A DNA stretch of 64,000 nucleotides, from contig NC_073307.1 of the NCBI RefSeq assembly GCF_027595985.1, forward strand, positions 48,276,509-48,340,508. Direction: 5' to 3'. Position 1 is the stretch's first letter; the number at the start of each line of letters is the position of its first letter. Shown piece after piece: positions 9,546 through 19,880 of this stretch. The DNA comes from Sorex araneus. Lineage: Eukaryota; Chordata; Mammalia; Eulipotyphla; Soricidae. A program made the position numbers and the translations under genes. A model generated the notes under the pieces. It searched no databases. It saw only the letters and a list, made by a program, of their open reading frames with translations, and was not told the DNA's origin.

Positions 9546-10359
9546 GGATAATGTTGGTTTGTCCTTTCTCCTTTGTCACAAGGAGCTTAGGTTTATTGGG
9601 TTATACCCATCACAATGCTCACGAAGCACTCCCGTTTCCTCGGTATTCATCTTTAATTTCTCTATGCTCTGCTTTCTCTATCTGTTAATCACTCATTTTC
9701 CCTAACCAGAGCATGTGACTTGTAAGGTCAGATCCTTCTAAGGACTCTGGATTCTGTCCTTGTAAGCGATATATTGCTTTTCTCTTTCCCTTATGTCCTT
9801 TGCATACTTTACTTTAGAGCAATGTCCTTCTTGTATAGATATGAGAAGACAGTCAATGCTATGCTTTTGTAACTTGGGCCATGATCCAAAGACTGAGAAA
9901 TAAAGTTCCTGGAAGAGAGCAAAATAGGCCTCATTCATGAGTGAATCTGCTGTATAACTGCATTCTAAATGTTAGAATTCCTGGAGTCATCTTTAATATT
10001 CTACAGCACTGATATCCCAAGAGTAGCACACAATATTTGGTTGGGTTTAACAAGCATGTTAGTAATCTTTTATAAAAGGGACGATATATAGCAGTCTTCA
10101 CACACTTTCCTCTAAGGAAACTTTATTGCACCGTTTTTAGCAGATTATTTATAATAAGCTATACAAAATTAATTGCTTTGATTCTGCTTTTGGGTCTACG
10201 GTTTGGGATTGGTGGTGTAAACATTCGAAATGTGGTGGGAAGGTGCAATGGTGGTGGAATTGGTGTTTGAATATTAACTACAATGAATTATTGTGAACAC
10301 ATAAAAATAAAATAACATTTGGAAAAAATTAAACAATTAGTGTTAGTGGTGCGTAGCAA
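9546..10359 (-). repeat. LTR-like repeat, family not recognised
   Basis: No ORF of note. Bases 9,770-9,910, read in reverse, match 12,025-12,110 over about 75 bases ('aagttacaaagcatag', 'actgtcttc', then 'gacattgct'), so they are two inverted copies of one dispersed repeat, probably an old LTR. Copy B counterpart 49,930-50,640. Confidence 0.45.
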
Positions 10360-10872
10360 ATGAGAAGTTTCATTCACTGTTGGTGGGAATGTCCCCTGGT
10401 TCAACCTGTATTGAAGGCAGTATATAGAGTCCCTGTCAAAAAAAGAAATTCTTGAACTCATCCATTTGACTTCTTGGCACCTTTCCCTAAAAAAAAAGGA
10501 ACATTAATTTGAAAAGATACAGGCACAATCTATGTTTAGTGTAGTGTAGTGTTTAGTAAAATGTATCACTATCAAGATTTGGAAGCAATCCAAATGTACA
10601 AGGTCAAATGACTGAATCAGGAGGTTGCAATTTATATGCTTAATGTATTACTATGCATCTGTAAGAGAAGAATAAATCATGAATTTCACCACACTGTGAA
10701 TTGCACTGGAGAGTATCATGTTGTGCTGTAAGTCAGAGGAAACAGAAAACAAAATACCATATGATCTTACTCATCTTTGGATTATAGAGAGACAAAACAT
10801 GGAAATAGACTGTGGAACAATAAGCTTCCTGTGGCACTGACTTAAAAGCATATTAAATATACAAAACATATT
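10360..10872 (+). mobile_element. old L1 ORF2 3'-end remnant
   Basis: Sense L1 landmarks in order: 'cactgttggtgggaatgtcc', 'gaagcaatccaaatgtacaa', 'catctgtaagagaagaataa', 'gagagtatcatgttgtgctg' and 'ccatatgatcttactcat'. No open frame remains. Copy B version at 50,640-51,150. Confidence 0.75.
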
Positions 10873-10879
10873 AAAAACA

Positions 10880-12245
10880 AACACTGAGGAGTGAAAAAAT
10901 ACAAAGGTGCGCACGTGCGTGGAAGGGGGTGATGTGGTGTGTGTTGTGTTGTTCTCGGGCTCTCAGGATGGCTCGCTCTCTTGCTCTTGCCGCTCGCGTT
11001 GGGTGCTCTTGAGCCACTGTGCATGGACCCCATCAGGATGGCTCCTCCTTGTGCTCTGCTTCTGTGTGTGTGCCACTATGCTCTCTTCTGTCTGTCTCTC
11101 TATCTCTGCCTCTGTCTCTGTAGTCTCTCCTCTGGTGTCTTCCGAACTCTCTCTGTCTCTGCTTCTGTGTCTTCTCTCTTGCTTCTGTGTCTTCTCTCTC
11201 ACTTCTGTGTCTTCCATCTTGCTTCTGTGTCTTCTCTCTCACTTCTGTGTCTTCCATCTTGCTTCTGTGTCTTCTCTCTCTTCTGTGTCTTCCCTCCCAC
11301 TTCTGTGTCTTCTGTCTTGCTTCTGTATCTTTTCCATGCTTTTGTGTCTTCCCCTTGCTTCTGTGTCTTCTCTCTCCTTTTGCGTCTTCTTTTCTTCTAC
11401 TTCTCTTACAGTGTTAGTTTATATAGCAATCACATAGGGTGGTGACATAAAGGTGGGTTGAACATTAACATATCAGCAAAGAGGGGTAAGACCACTCCTC
11501 CAGGAGATTAACAAAATCTCATCTAAGGAGATTACTCCAGATTAGTAGGAGATCCACTTAAGGGTGGTGTCCCATCTAGGGTGTGTTGTTTTTTTCTTTC
11601 CTCAGCTAGTAATCCACTTAAATAGTTGTAGTAAATCTACTTCAAATATTTCTAGCAATGTCATTCTGTATGAGCACAGTAAGAGATATATCAGATTTAA
11701 AGTTTGGTTCTTCCTGAGGACATTCACTATATATTCCAGACCAGAGTTCTCAAGCCAGGTTAGTCTTCCTAACCCCAGAAGGTTCCTAGTCTTGTCGTTA
11801 CTTTTGGATGATGACAGTATTTTTCTATGACCATGCTCTCAACTTAGAGTTGAGTATTCTGGTGCTTTGGCCTGGCCCATTTTGATGCCAGGGTAGCTCG
11901 CAGCTTGCCCTGGGTCCATTCCGTCCCTCATCGGGACCCTGCTTTTGGGGTGCTAAGAACTAAGGGAAACTGAGTTGAGAAAGCAGATGCCCAGGAATAA
12001 ATATTATTGGAGTCAATCAGCTTCCAAGTTACAAAGCATAGTATTAACTGTCTTCCTGTGTTCATACAGAAAGGATACTGCTTTCTAAGTTCTCTGCGGC
12101 AAGGCTGAAAGGACAAACCCAATCTTATCCTATAGAGGAGTGTGAAAGGGAAGATCACAGTAGAGATAATATGGGAACTTTGATGGAGAGTTATGGGCAT
12201 ATTCGTGGTGGTTGTGCATAGCAATTTTCTACATAAATAACACAA
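10880..12245. mobile_element. probable LTR retroelement remnant with a CT-rich tandem array
   Basis: A block of about 1.35 kb conserved between copies: a GC-richer leader (10,900-11,085), a pyrimidine-rich tandem array (11,085-11,400), then sequence with 'ggtggtgacataaaggtggg' and 'ccaagttacaaagcatag'. A pyrimidine-rich expandable tract is reminiscent of the R region of some rodent class II LTRs, but I see no clear TG...CA ends, primer site or protein, so the class and direction are uncertain. Long ORFs here are low-complexity artefacts. Copy B version at 51,160-52,515. Confidence 0.45.
11085..11400. repeat. CT-rich minisatellite, about 20-base unit
   Basis: Units of the form 'gcttctgtgtcttctctctc' repeat about 14 times, alternating with variants 'acttctgtgtcttccatctt'. 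At 11,170-11,270 a higher-order unit of about 50 bases is present twice. The copy B array (51,365-51,660) is shorter in this part. Confidence 0.9.
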
Positions 12246-12505
12246 ACAGCTTTATAATAATATATAAAATAAAATAAATAAAATGCATGCAGTATTTCAT
12301 ATATTTTTAATGAAAAGATGTGTCAGTACATTTTTAGAAGAATAAATTTTGGTAATGTCTACACATTTGAATAATACTATTGGAGATGTACTGAAATAAA
12401 ATATATTTTAATTTTTATAATTTTGCTTTCTTTTTATTTGCTTATTGTAAGCATTAAAATCATAAAACATTTTTGATTCCATTGGAAAATATCACCCTAC
12501 TAATT

Positions 12506-12672
12506 TTTTTTTTTTACTTTTTGGGTCACACCTGTAGACACACATGTGTTACTCGTGTGTTACTCCTATTTCTGCACTTAGGAATCACCCCTGGCGGTGC
12601 TCAGGGGACCATATGGGATGCTGGGAATCAAACCCAGGTTGACTGTGTGCAAGGCAAACACCCTACATGCTG
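12506..12672 (-). mobile_element. SINE (short-tail form)
   Basis: Antisense: T-run, 'ctttttgggtcacacctg', 'cggtgctcaggggaccatat', 'atgctgggaatcaaaccca' and 'gcaaggcaaacaccctac'. An internal 'tgttactcgtgtgttactcc' duplication is visible. Copy B version at 52,770-52,938. Confidence 0.85.
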
Positions 12673-13123
12673 TAAACTTACTGATTTTTAAAAAGACATG
12701 TGTGGTGGTACTGTAGAACTTTTGAAATGTTTCTTACGAAGCCCTAATAAATTTTCTCATGATAGATAACCATAAAAGTATTATTTTACTGGTGTAAGCA
12801 TTCCTAATTAAAAATATCAGTTTTTAAAAGTGTATAAAATGTATAAGGATTTTAAAGTTATATGACTACTTACGTATATTAGACATAGAAAGTAACAGAA
12901 ATAATAATGAATCTAATAAACATTTAACTGACTAAAAGGAAAAATCAGTATGTCTCAAAGAATAAAAATAGATATACCAGCAAGGATGAGTAGAAATACA
13001 TGCAATAAAAAGAAGGACTGCAGTGCTGATCTTAAAAGGCAATATTGTTAGCAAATAATCCAAATGAGGATAATTAAAATGAAGGAAGAAAATTTTTTTG
13101 AAAGACCAAGAAGAAATTTACTA
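12673..13123. other. AT-rich non-coding stretch
   Basis: No repeat or gene recognised; conserved in copy B (52,939-53,390) at a few percent divergence with small indels. Confidence 0.5.
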
Positions 13124-13205
13124 TTACTCCTTGGCCTTTTAGCTAAGATCAAGTGCTCTTGTCAATTTATTATCTGATTTGTCTCTGAGAATAATGTATT
13201 GTCTA
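13124..13205 (+). pseudogene. U2 snRNA pseudogene, 5' part
   Basis: 'ttggccttttagctaagatc' followed by 'aagtg', then after a small deletion 'tcttgtcaatttattatctg' and 'attt' match the 5' portion of spliceosomal U2 snRNA (its 5' stem, the branch-site-pairing region and the start of stem II). An internal deletion and many substitutions, including in the branch-pairing region, make it non-functional. No snRNA promoter elements are evident, so it is likely a retroposed copy. Shared with copy B (53,391-53,465), so it predates the duplication. Confidence 0.8.
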
Positions 13206-13349
13206 AAATATTATCTTTAAGGACAACAAATTTCTTTTAAATTTATTTAAAAAATTTTGGCATACAATTAATGGTTTCCCACGAACACATTTCATTCACA
13301 AAGAATTCAACTTGTGGTGTTGGACTCAATGTAGTAAATACAAATGTTG

Positions 13350-13505
13350 ACCCTTTTTGGCTTTATTTGTGGAGGTATACCCGAAGTGCTTTGGAGGCCT
13401 GGATTTTATTCCCGGCTCTGCTCAGGGAACATGCAAGCTGGGTATCAAACTCAAGACCCCCAACACTAGGCATGGTTTAAAACTTGAGCCACACCCCAAG
13501 TCATA
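13350..13505 (-). mobile_element. very old SINE remnant
   Basis: Antisense short-form landmarks remain ('cggctctgctcagggaacat', 'gggtatcaaactcaagac', 'aaacttgagccacacccc'), but the copy is diverged and lacks its tail. Copy B version at 53,618-53,762. Confidence 0.55.
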
Positions 13506-13935
13506 TAAGATTATTTTTAATTTTTATTTTATTAAAACACCATAATTTGTAAAGTTATTCATAATCGGGTTTTAGACATACACACAATGTTTCAACTCTG
13601 ATCCCACCACTAATGTCAACTTCCCCCCACTGGTCTTCCCAGGTTCCTCTCTGACACTCCCCAGTCCCCGCCTGCTGTCTTGACAGGCACCTTTTAAAGT
13701 CTGGGTCTTATGATTTCAGTGTTGTTGACTCAGGTTTGGATAGTCAGTTCTATAATTCCTTAACACCATTGATATATCTGAATCCTCTTGATCCCCTCTC
13801 CCCTTTGCTTCTCATCAATCTCCTCTCCCCTTGACATCTTTTCTTCTCTTTATACTCTGGACCAAGGGTTATCTAAATATCCCTTCTTTAAACCATTGCA
13901 TTTCATCATCCAGTTGTGATATCAACCGGTATGAT
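13506..13935 (-). mobile_element. old L1 3' UTR
   Basis: Antisense L1 tail: T-rich start, 'attaaaacaccataatttgt', a C-rich stretch ('gacactccccagtccccgcc') and 'ttgttgactcaggtttgg'. Copy B version at 53,770-54,190, which also has about 45 extra bases of AATAA-rich sequence. Confidence 0.65.
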
Positions 13936-14640
13936 ATTAATTTTTAATGATGAGCATCTTTACTTTTATAAAGTTGGAATGCAATATTATTCAATTCTAA
14001 ATAAATTAAAAGAAAATATAAAACCTCCAGGACTAAAAAGAGAAAAAACACAGACACAGAAAAGATATAAGCACTCTTATGTTCCTTGAATCTTTTTTGA
14101 CAATAGCCAAAATCTAAAATCAACCCAATTTCCCAGTAACAGCTGATTGGATAAAGAAGCTATGGTATATGTACAGAATGGAATATAGTAGGCCGAAAGA
14201 AAAGGTAAAATCATGCAATTTGTTTGAACAGGTGAATGGGTCTGGAGAATATCATGCTGAAGAAAATGAATCAGAGGGAGAGATTCAAAATGATCTCACT
14301 CATATGCTGGATTAAAAAAAACATAGTAAAGGGATAACTAATGCATGATAAAAATAGAAATAAAAGAGCAGAAGAACTGGTTCTTCGTAGGAAGCTTGCC
14401 ATTGTGGGTCACAGGTTAGGGAAAGAACCACTATGCTAATGATAGAGAAAAGTGGTCATTTGGACAAGGTCTGGATGCTGAAAGAAGGTAAAACAATAAA
14501 CATGATAACCTGTCAGTAACAGTATTGTAAACCACCATGACTAATAGGTAAAAGTAAAAGACACAAGTTCTTGTCATAGAGGCAGGCCAGGAAATGGTAA
14601 GGTAACTCCGCCGTTACCTTGATGGGGAGAAGTGAAAGAA
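13936..14640 (+). mobile_element. old L1 3' end remnant, sense
   Basis: Sense L1 ORF2 3' landmarks: 'cagctgattggataaagaag', 'agaatggaatatagtagg', 'gtctggagaatatcatgctg' and 'aaaatgatctcactcatatg'. Downstream bases to 14,640 resemble an L1 3' UTR but are less certain. Copy B version at 54,235-54,910. Confidence 0.7.
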
Positions 14641-14644
14641 TTGG

Positions 14645-14896
14645 TAGCACTGTAGCACTGTCGTCTGGTTGTTCATTGATTTGCTCCAGCGGGTACCAGT
14701 AACATCTTCACATGAGAATTGTTGTTACTGGTTTTGGCATGTTGAATATGCCACGGGGAGCCTGCCAGGCTCTGCTGTGCAGGCAAGGATACGCTCGGTA
14801 GCTTGCCGGGCTCTCCGAGAGGGACGGAGGAATCGAACCTGGGTTGGCCACATGCAAGGCAAACGCCTTACCCACTGTGCTATTGCTACCAGCCCC
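14645..14896 (-). mobile_element. SOR-type SINE (long-body form)
   Basis: Complete antisense copy: terminal 'agcactgtagcactgtcg' at left, 'atgttgaatatgccac', 'agagggacggaggaatcga' and head 'ggcaaacgccttacccactg'. Copy B version at 54,918-55,166. Confidence 0.9.
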
Positions 14897-15393
14897 AAAA
14901 GAATTGGTACTGGAACATTATATCCCTGACCCTAAACGTGAATAGCTTTGGTTTGTAATTCATAGTGATTCAATTAAAAAATTAAAATAAAAAACTAAAA
15001 ATAGTACTTACCAAACATTGATTTAATGACAGTGTAGGCACTAAGTTGGTAATATGTCAAAACTGGACAGGGGTAAGACTTGCCATTCCTCTGACCCAAA
15101 GCCATACCCTCTGTGTCATGACCCTGTGGGCACCTTATTTTGAGCAGAATGAGCCCTAAGGAGCCATATCCCCTACCTTTTCATGGTGGGTCATTTTCAT
15201 TATTTATGTGTACGTTATCTAGTTATGTAGACCTGCTTAATTAAAATTACCTGAATTAATGACCTGAATCCTTAGTAATTTCACTCATTTCTCAGGGTGA
15301 AGGGATCTAAGACAAAAGGAATTTTCCAGATTATACCTGTTTCAACTTTGCTGATATTTATCTCAGAGTTCTTTCTTAACCATAAAGTCTCAG

Positions 15394-15472
<79 letters not shown>

Positions 15473-16271
15473 GTTCCCTTATTCTTCTTTTGAAAGAAGA
15501 GATATTTCAAATTTGTTGCTGTAAAAAGTATTGACAGTCACTTGTTTGAAAAATAATTGATGAGACATACATGTTGTTATTCCTCTATGTTCACCAATGT
15601 CCACACATAAAATATAACTTGGTATAATTAATTTATTGTTTTGAGACAATATTTCCCTGACTTCCTCCTGGGACTCAAGACTTTTGTAGATGTTTAGGAT
15701 TGCAGTCCCAAAAGATTTACTTAGAATGTTGAAGTAATTGTTATATACTTATATAAATATGAAATCAATAAAAATGGTTAGACTATAGAATTCTTATTTG
15801 TCTTTAAATCAAGGAATGCATGTGTTTCTAGTACTTTGAAATACTAACTGAGCTACCTCTGATCATTTTAAGTTAGAGAAACTATCATAAAAGGAATTGA
15901 CTCCGGGATATAAAAACAGCAAGTATTTAAGATTATTATTTATAATTATTATTTATTTTTTATAACTGATACATTCCTCTCACAGTTTTGCATTGCTTTA
16001 TTTGAGATTTTGTATCTTATTTGTAATGGCAGAGTTAGAAGTGAAAATAGCCCTACCTATAGGTATGACATAACTTCCCTAGTTTAACATTTTTAGTTAC
16101 AAAATAATTGTAAGAATAAATTTGAACATATGCATTTGAAAACTGATATTAATATTTTATTATGATTTTATGTTTAAATAGGAAAATAAATTTTTAAAAA
16201 ATTAAAAGAAAATGTTAATTTTTATCTTTGACTCAGAGCAAATTGGTGACCCAGGAATTAAATACTACCTT
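14897..16271. other. non-coding stretch upstream of the OR gene
   Basis: Mostly single-copy-looking AT-rich sequence with one microsatellite (15,397-15,464). No conserved ORF. It matches copy B (55,167-56,511) with few changes besides the microsatellite. Confidence 0.5.
15397..15464 (+). repeat. (CA)34 microsatellite
   Basis: A pure CA run of 68 bases followed by 'tatatata'. Copy B has only 'cacctacatatata' at the same place (about 55,687), so the long array either grew in A or collapsed in B. Confidence 0.98.
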
Positions 16272-16482
16272 TTTCTTTATTTATTTATTCTTTTGTTTAT
16301 TTATTTTTTGGTTTTGGGACCACACCTAGCTAGTTGTCAGGGTCTACTCTTGGCTCTGCACTCAGGGATCACTCCTGGGGTGTTCAGAAGGACCATTTGT
16401 GGTGCCAAGGATCAAACCTGTGTGGCCCACATGCAGGGGACCCATTGTACTGGCTGTATTATTCCTCTGACCCCTTTAACAT
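16272..16482 (-). mobile_element. old SINE (short-tail form)
   Basis: Antisense: TTTA-rich tail, 'ggttttgggaccacacctag', 'ctctgcactcagggatcact' and 'gatcaaacctgtgtggccca'. Copy B version at 56,512-56,720. Confidence 0.75.
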
Positions 16483-17828
16483 CATTTTAAAGACAATGTA
16501 AACTCAGGTCAACTTGTGTGTCATTAATAAAATAATGTGATTTTTGGTAAGAATTGAAAAATCTAAAACCCAACATCTACTAATATATGCTATGCAACCT
16601 CTGAGTCATGTAGTAGAGGGTCAAGTGCATTTGACCCATTTACATTAGATTTAATTAGATAACTTAAATCTAATGCAAGGAAAAAACTGCAACATTTTAA
16701 TTCTGACTTAAAATTACTTAAAATGCATTACTTCACATATATTTTTCATGATTATAGTGCCATGTTAAAATCAGGTTTAAGCGCCTATTAACTGATATTT
16801 GTTAGAAATCTCATAACTTTTATAATGACTGAAAATAATAAGTACTATATTATTATCAGTATGACTACCTAATTCTATAAGTTAGAAACATGTATTCTAG
16901 ATATTTCTTCACAAAATATTCAATATTAATTATTTACCTTATTAATCAGTGTAGTCAAGGACTACTGAAAATCTTAGTTACATTTGAACAGTTAAAATTT
17001 TTGCTTCATTAGAAAATAAATTTCAGGTTTTATTTAGAGGACCACATTTACTCACCTAGACAAAATAAATTGCAATTGGTAAATTTGGAAACATAATTGT
17101 TTAAATATAAAATTATATTACAATTTTGAGCTATAAACAAAATTTTTTAATAAAACATATACCTCTGATCAGTAAATTGAAGAAATTTCTTTAAAAGATT
17201 ACAAATTTTAGTTCTTTACTACTTTTGAAAGTGTAAAATTCTAAAGTCTGTATCTTTATCTTATATTTATTATAACCATAAACATCTTACCTAGATGTTT
17301 ATGGTTATAATAGTGATAATATATTATGAAAGTAATAATAGAGACTGGAAAAAACTATATATTCTCTCCCAAAATTGTTTACTCTTAGAAATATTACTTT
17401 GACACAAGGAAATTCAAGTTTAAAGAAATGTTTGTTTCGCAAAAAGATCATAATTACAAAAACTTCAATTTACTTCAGTTTAAATATTTATGAATTCAAC
17501 TTAGGTACTTAGAAACTTTCATTTAATTTTAATTTCGTACGAAGAATTCAAGAGATTTTATAGTAGAAATTAAAAGTCCTTTTCCACTGACCCTCAAATA
17601 TCTAAATATAAAAGAAAATACATTACTTTTGCAAAGTAATCTATTTTGAAAAATATTTATTATGTAACGATAAATTATATATTAAATACATAATAGCATG
17701 CTGTCACCCAATTTTCCTTTAAGATAAATATTAGAGCCATAAATACAGATTACAATTCGGTAGAGATCAAGACTAGAATAGTGAATGAGGATTTTTCCAG
17801 AAGTCGATTCCCGTTGGGTTCAGAAACG
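16483..17828. other. AT-rich 5' flank of OR copy 1
   Basis: About 75 percent A+T with no repeat or gene recognised. It probably contains the intron and perhaps the upstream non-coding exon of the OR gene; I cannot place the transcription start. A TATA-like word is common by chance at this composition. A 20-base perfect palindrome lies at 17,268-17,312. Confidence 0.5.
17268..17312. repeat. perfect 20-base inverted repeat with 5-base loop
   Basis: The arm 17,268-17,287 (tattataaccataaacatct) is exactly complementary to 17,293-17,312, with loop 'tacct'. Copy B lacks the left arm (around 57,488-57,510), so the hairpin exists only in copy A. Confidence 0.95.
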
Positions 17829-17845
17829 TTCTCTTTGTTTACCAG
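17829..17845 (+). promoter_or_regulatory. splice acceptor of the OR coding exon
   Basis: A pyrimidine tract followed by CAG ('ttctctttgtttaccag') ends at 17,845, 22 bases before the ATG at 17,868. OR genes typically splice a short 5' non-coding exon to a single coding exon just upstream of the start. The site is identical in copy B (AG at 58,046-58,047). Confidence 0.65.
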
Positions 17846-17867
17846 GTGCTACTGGTGTCACCCACTG

Positions 17868-18806
17868 ATGCCCAATTCCACTATAATGATGGAGTTTCTT
17901 CTAATGGGTTTTTCCGATGTTTGGGAACTGCGAGTTTTACATGCCCTTTCCTTCTTTCTGATGTATTTGGTGACAGTAGTAGGAAATGCACTGATTGTTA
18001 CTGTCACCACCTTAGACAGGAATCTCCACTCACCGATGTACTTCTTCCTCAGGAACCTATCTATCTTGGATGCATGCTACATTTCTGTAACGGTTCCAAA
18101 CTCATGCATCAATTCTATGCTTGACAGTAGCACCATCTCACTGGTCGGGTGTATAGCACAAGTCTTCCTAGTGGTTTTCTTTGTATATGTCGAACTTATG
18201 TTTCTCACGATTATGGCCCGTGATCGCTATGTGGCTATCTGCCAGCCCCTGTACTACCCTGTGATGATGAGCCCGAAAATCTGCCTTCAAATGACACTGG
18301 CATCTATACTCAGTGGCCTCGTCTACGCAGCTGTGCACACCGGCAACACATTTCGGCTGCCCTTCTGTCAGTCCAATGTCATTCATCAGTTCTTCTGTGA
18401 TATTCCTTCTCTGCTGAAGCTTTCTTGCTCTGACACCTTTAGCAACGAGATGGTGGTTGTTGTCTCTGGTCTGGTGATTGGTGGTGGTTGTTTCTTCTTC
18501 ATTATCAGGTCTTACATTCACATATTTTCTACTGTGCTCAAATTTCCAAGAGGAGCAGACAGATCAAAAGCGTTTTCGACCTGTGTTCCGCATATCCTTG
18601 TGGTGTCTATCTTTCTTTCCTCAGGTTTTTATGTATATCTGAGACCATCCGCAATCACTGCCACAATCCAAGACATGATACTTTCTGTTTTCTACTCCAT
18701 AATCCCCCCGCTCTTCAACCCCATTATCTATAGTCTTAGAAATGAACAAATCAAATGTGCCATCAAGAGAATTATGAAGAAACTGTCTTATTCAAGAAAT
18801 ATGTAA
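17868..18806 (+). CDS. olfactory receptor, class II, family 14-like (copy 1)
   Basis: A G-protein-coupled odorant receptor of the olfactory neuron membrane, 312 aa, the usual OR length. The start chosen is the ATG giving MPNST, a normal OR N-terminus with an N-glycosylation site at Asn3. An in-frame ATG at 17,781 would add 29 residues across the splice acceptor and is unlikely. Visible landmarks: GN at 39-40 (TM1), PMYFFL 56-61 (TM2), Cys95 and Cys177 for the conserved disulphide, MARDRYVAIC 116-125 (end of TM3), SY at 215-216 (TM5), KAFSTC 234-239 (TM6) and NPIIYSLRN 284-292 (TM7). Arg at 118 replaces the usual Tyr of MAYDRY. No stops or frameshifts, so probably functional. The N-terminal wording (EFLLMGFSD.WEL..LHA) fits family 14; the family call is from memory of the motif, not a search. 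Confidence 0.93.
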   Translation: MPNSTIMMEFLLMGFSDVWELRVLHALSFFLMYLVTVVGNALIVTVTTLDRNLHSPMYFFLRNLSILDACYISVTVPNSCINSMLDSSTISLVGCIAQVFLVVFFVYVELMFLTIMARDRYVAICQPLYYPVMMSPKICLQMTLASILSGLVYAAVHTGNTFRLPFCQSNVIHQFFCDIPSLLKLSCSDTFSNEMVVVVSGLVIGGGCFFFIIRSYIHIFSTVLKFPRGADRSKAFSTCVPHILVVSIFLSSGFYVYLRPSAITATIQDMILSVFYSIIPPLFNPIIYSLRNEQIKCAIKRIMKKLSYSRNM

Positions 18807-19865
18807 GAAATTTGTTGGGCTATACTAAATTATTGAGTGAGATTCATGTTTTATCAGTAAATGCATAATTGAGTTTATATAAATAAAGTTCATGTAAGTT
18901 TAATATATAGTTTTATTCTATTAAAAACTATCACTTATCAAAATGTCTTACTTATAAAGGCTGGGCTTATATGAACAAGTATCTGGGTTAAATGTTTGGC
19001 ATAAAAATAAGATTTAATGCTTTGATTTTATGCTTTAACAAGAGTCTTCATAACAATTTCAATATTAAAAAGTCAAAGGATTTTCCTTGACAATATTTTA
19101 TATTTAACATTTACCTATAAATTATCCACTCTTCAAATATTTACAAATGAAGAATTAGAGCAATGAACATTTATTTTTGAAATTCATGTTTGATATTATA
19201 GAATAATAAAATTATAGAATATAAAACATGACTTTGGAGTTCATAAAATATAAATAAAATGTATTTTATAAAAAAGAAATGGATCTGGTAGGAGTATGGA
19301 GTCATGTATTAAAGTCTGAGAAAAAATAATAAAGTCCGAGAAGCATTTATATTTTTTAATATGTTGCTGGAAAAGAAATGTATACATTATAGTTATCAGA
19401 TCAATTTTTGCTTAACTCATGTGGTTTGGAAATATATTTATTTTTTATTGTAAATATCATTTACTAGGTTTACAAAGAAATACATGTTTTATCTTCACAT
19501 TTATTTATTTCTTGATTCTCCAAAAATCTATTAAGGTTATTGAACAATTAAACTAGTAACTTTACTATTTCATTGTGTTATATTAAATATTTATTTTATT
19601 TTCAATTGCATACCCTATTATTATAGCATCTACTGTGATAATTAGGAAAGTCCATGTCTTAAATCATTTGCTGCAATAACAGTCTTCTTACAGCAAGAAA
19701 ATTAGCCACATTTTGGTTTAAATTAACTGAGTTCTCTGTGTTGGGACCATTTGACAGAGGTGTTGAAAATAAGAATTAAGTAAAATGTGTACAAGTAAGT
19801 GCAAGTAGGAAAGATCATGTGAGCATAACCTATCAGCAGGTAAGGGATTACTCCACCACACACCT
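18807..19865. other. AT-rich 3' flank of OR copy 1
   Basis: No repeat or second gene recognised. It aligns end to end with 59,009-60,072 of copy B at roughly 3 percent divergence over the parts I compared by eye. Confidence 0.5.
18882..18887 (+). terminator. candidate poly(A) signal of OR copy 1
   Basis: AATAAA lies 76 bases after the stop codon. In copy B the corresponding word is changed to GATAAA by one base, so that gene may use a later site. In AT-rich flank such words are common, so the assignment is tentative. Confidence 0.4.
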
Positions 19866-19880
19866 AAAATGTTAGCCTTT

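Noticed and set aside
10907-11445. Two overlapping ORFs of about 170 codons (Ser/Leu/Cys/Val-rich)
   Set aside because: They are translations of the CT-rich minisatellite. The composition is low-complexity and the copy B versions differ in length and sequence.
15281-15463. ORF of 60 codons rich in Cys-Val
   Set aside because: A translation of the CA microsatellite.
17781-17867. 29-residue N-terminal extension of OR copy 1 (and the same at 57,983 in copy 2)
   Set aside because: It crosses a strong splice acceptor, has no OR-like sequence, and the MPNST start gives the standard length.
18168-18521. Antisense ORF of 117 codons inside the OR gene (and 141 codons in copy 2)
   Set aside because: A shadow of the conserved OR coding strand.
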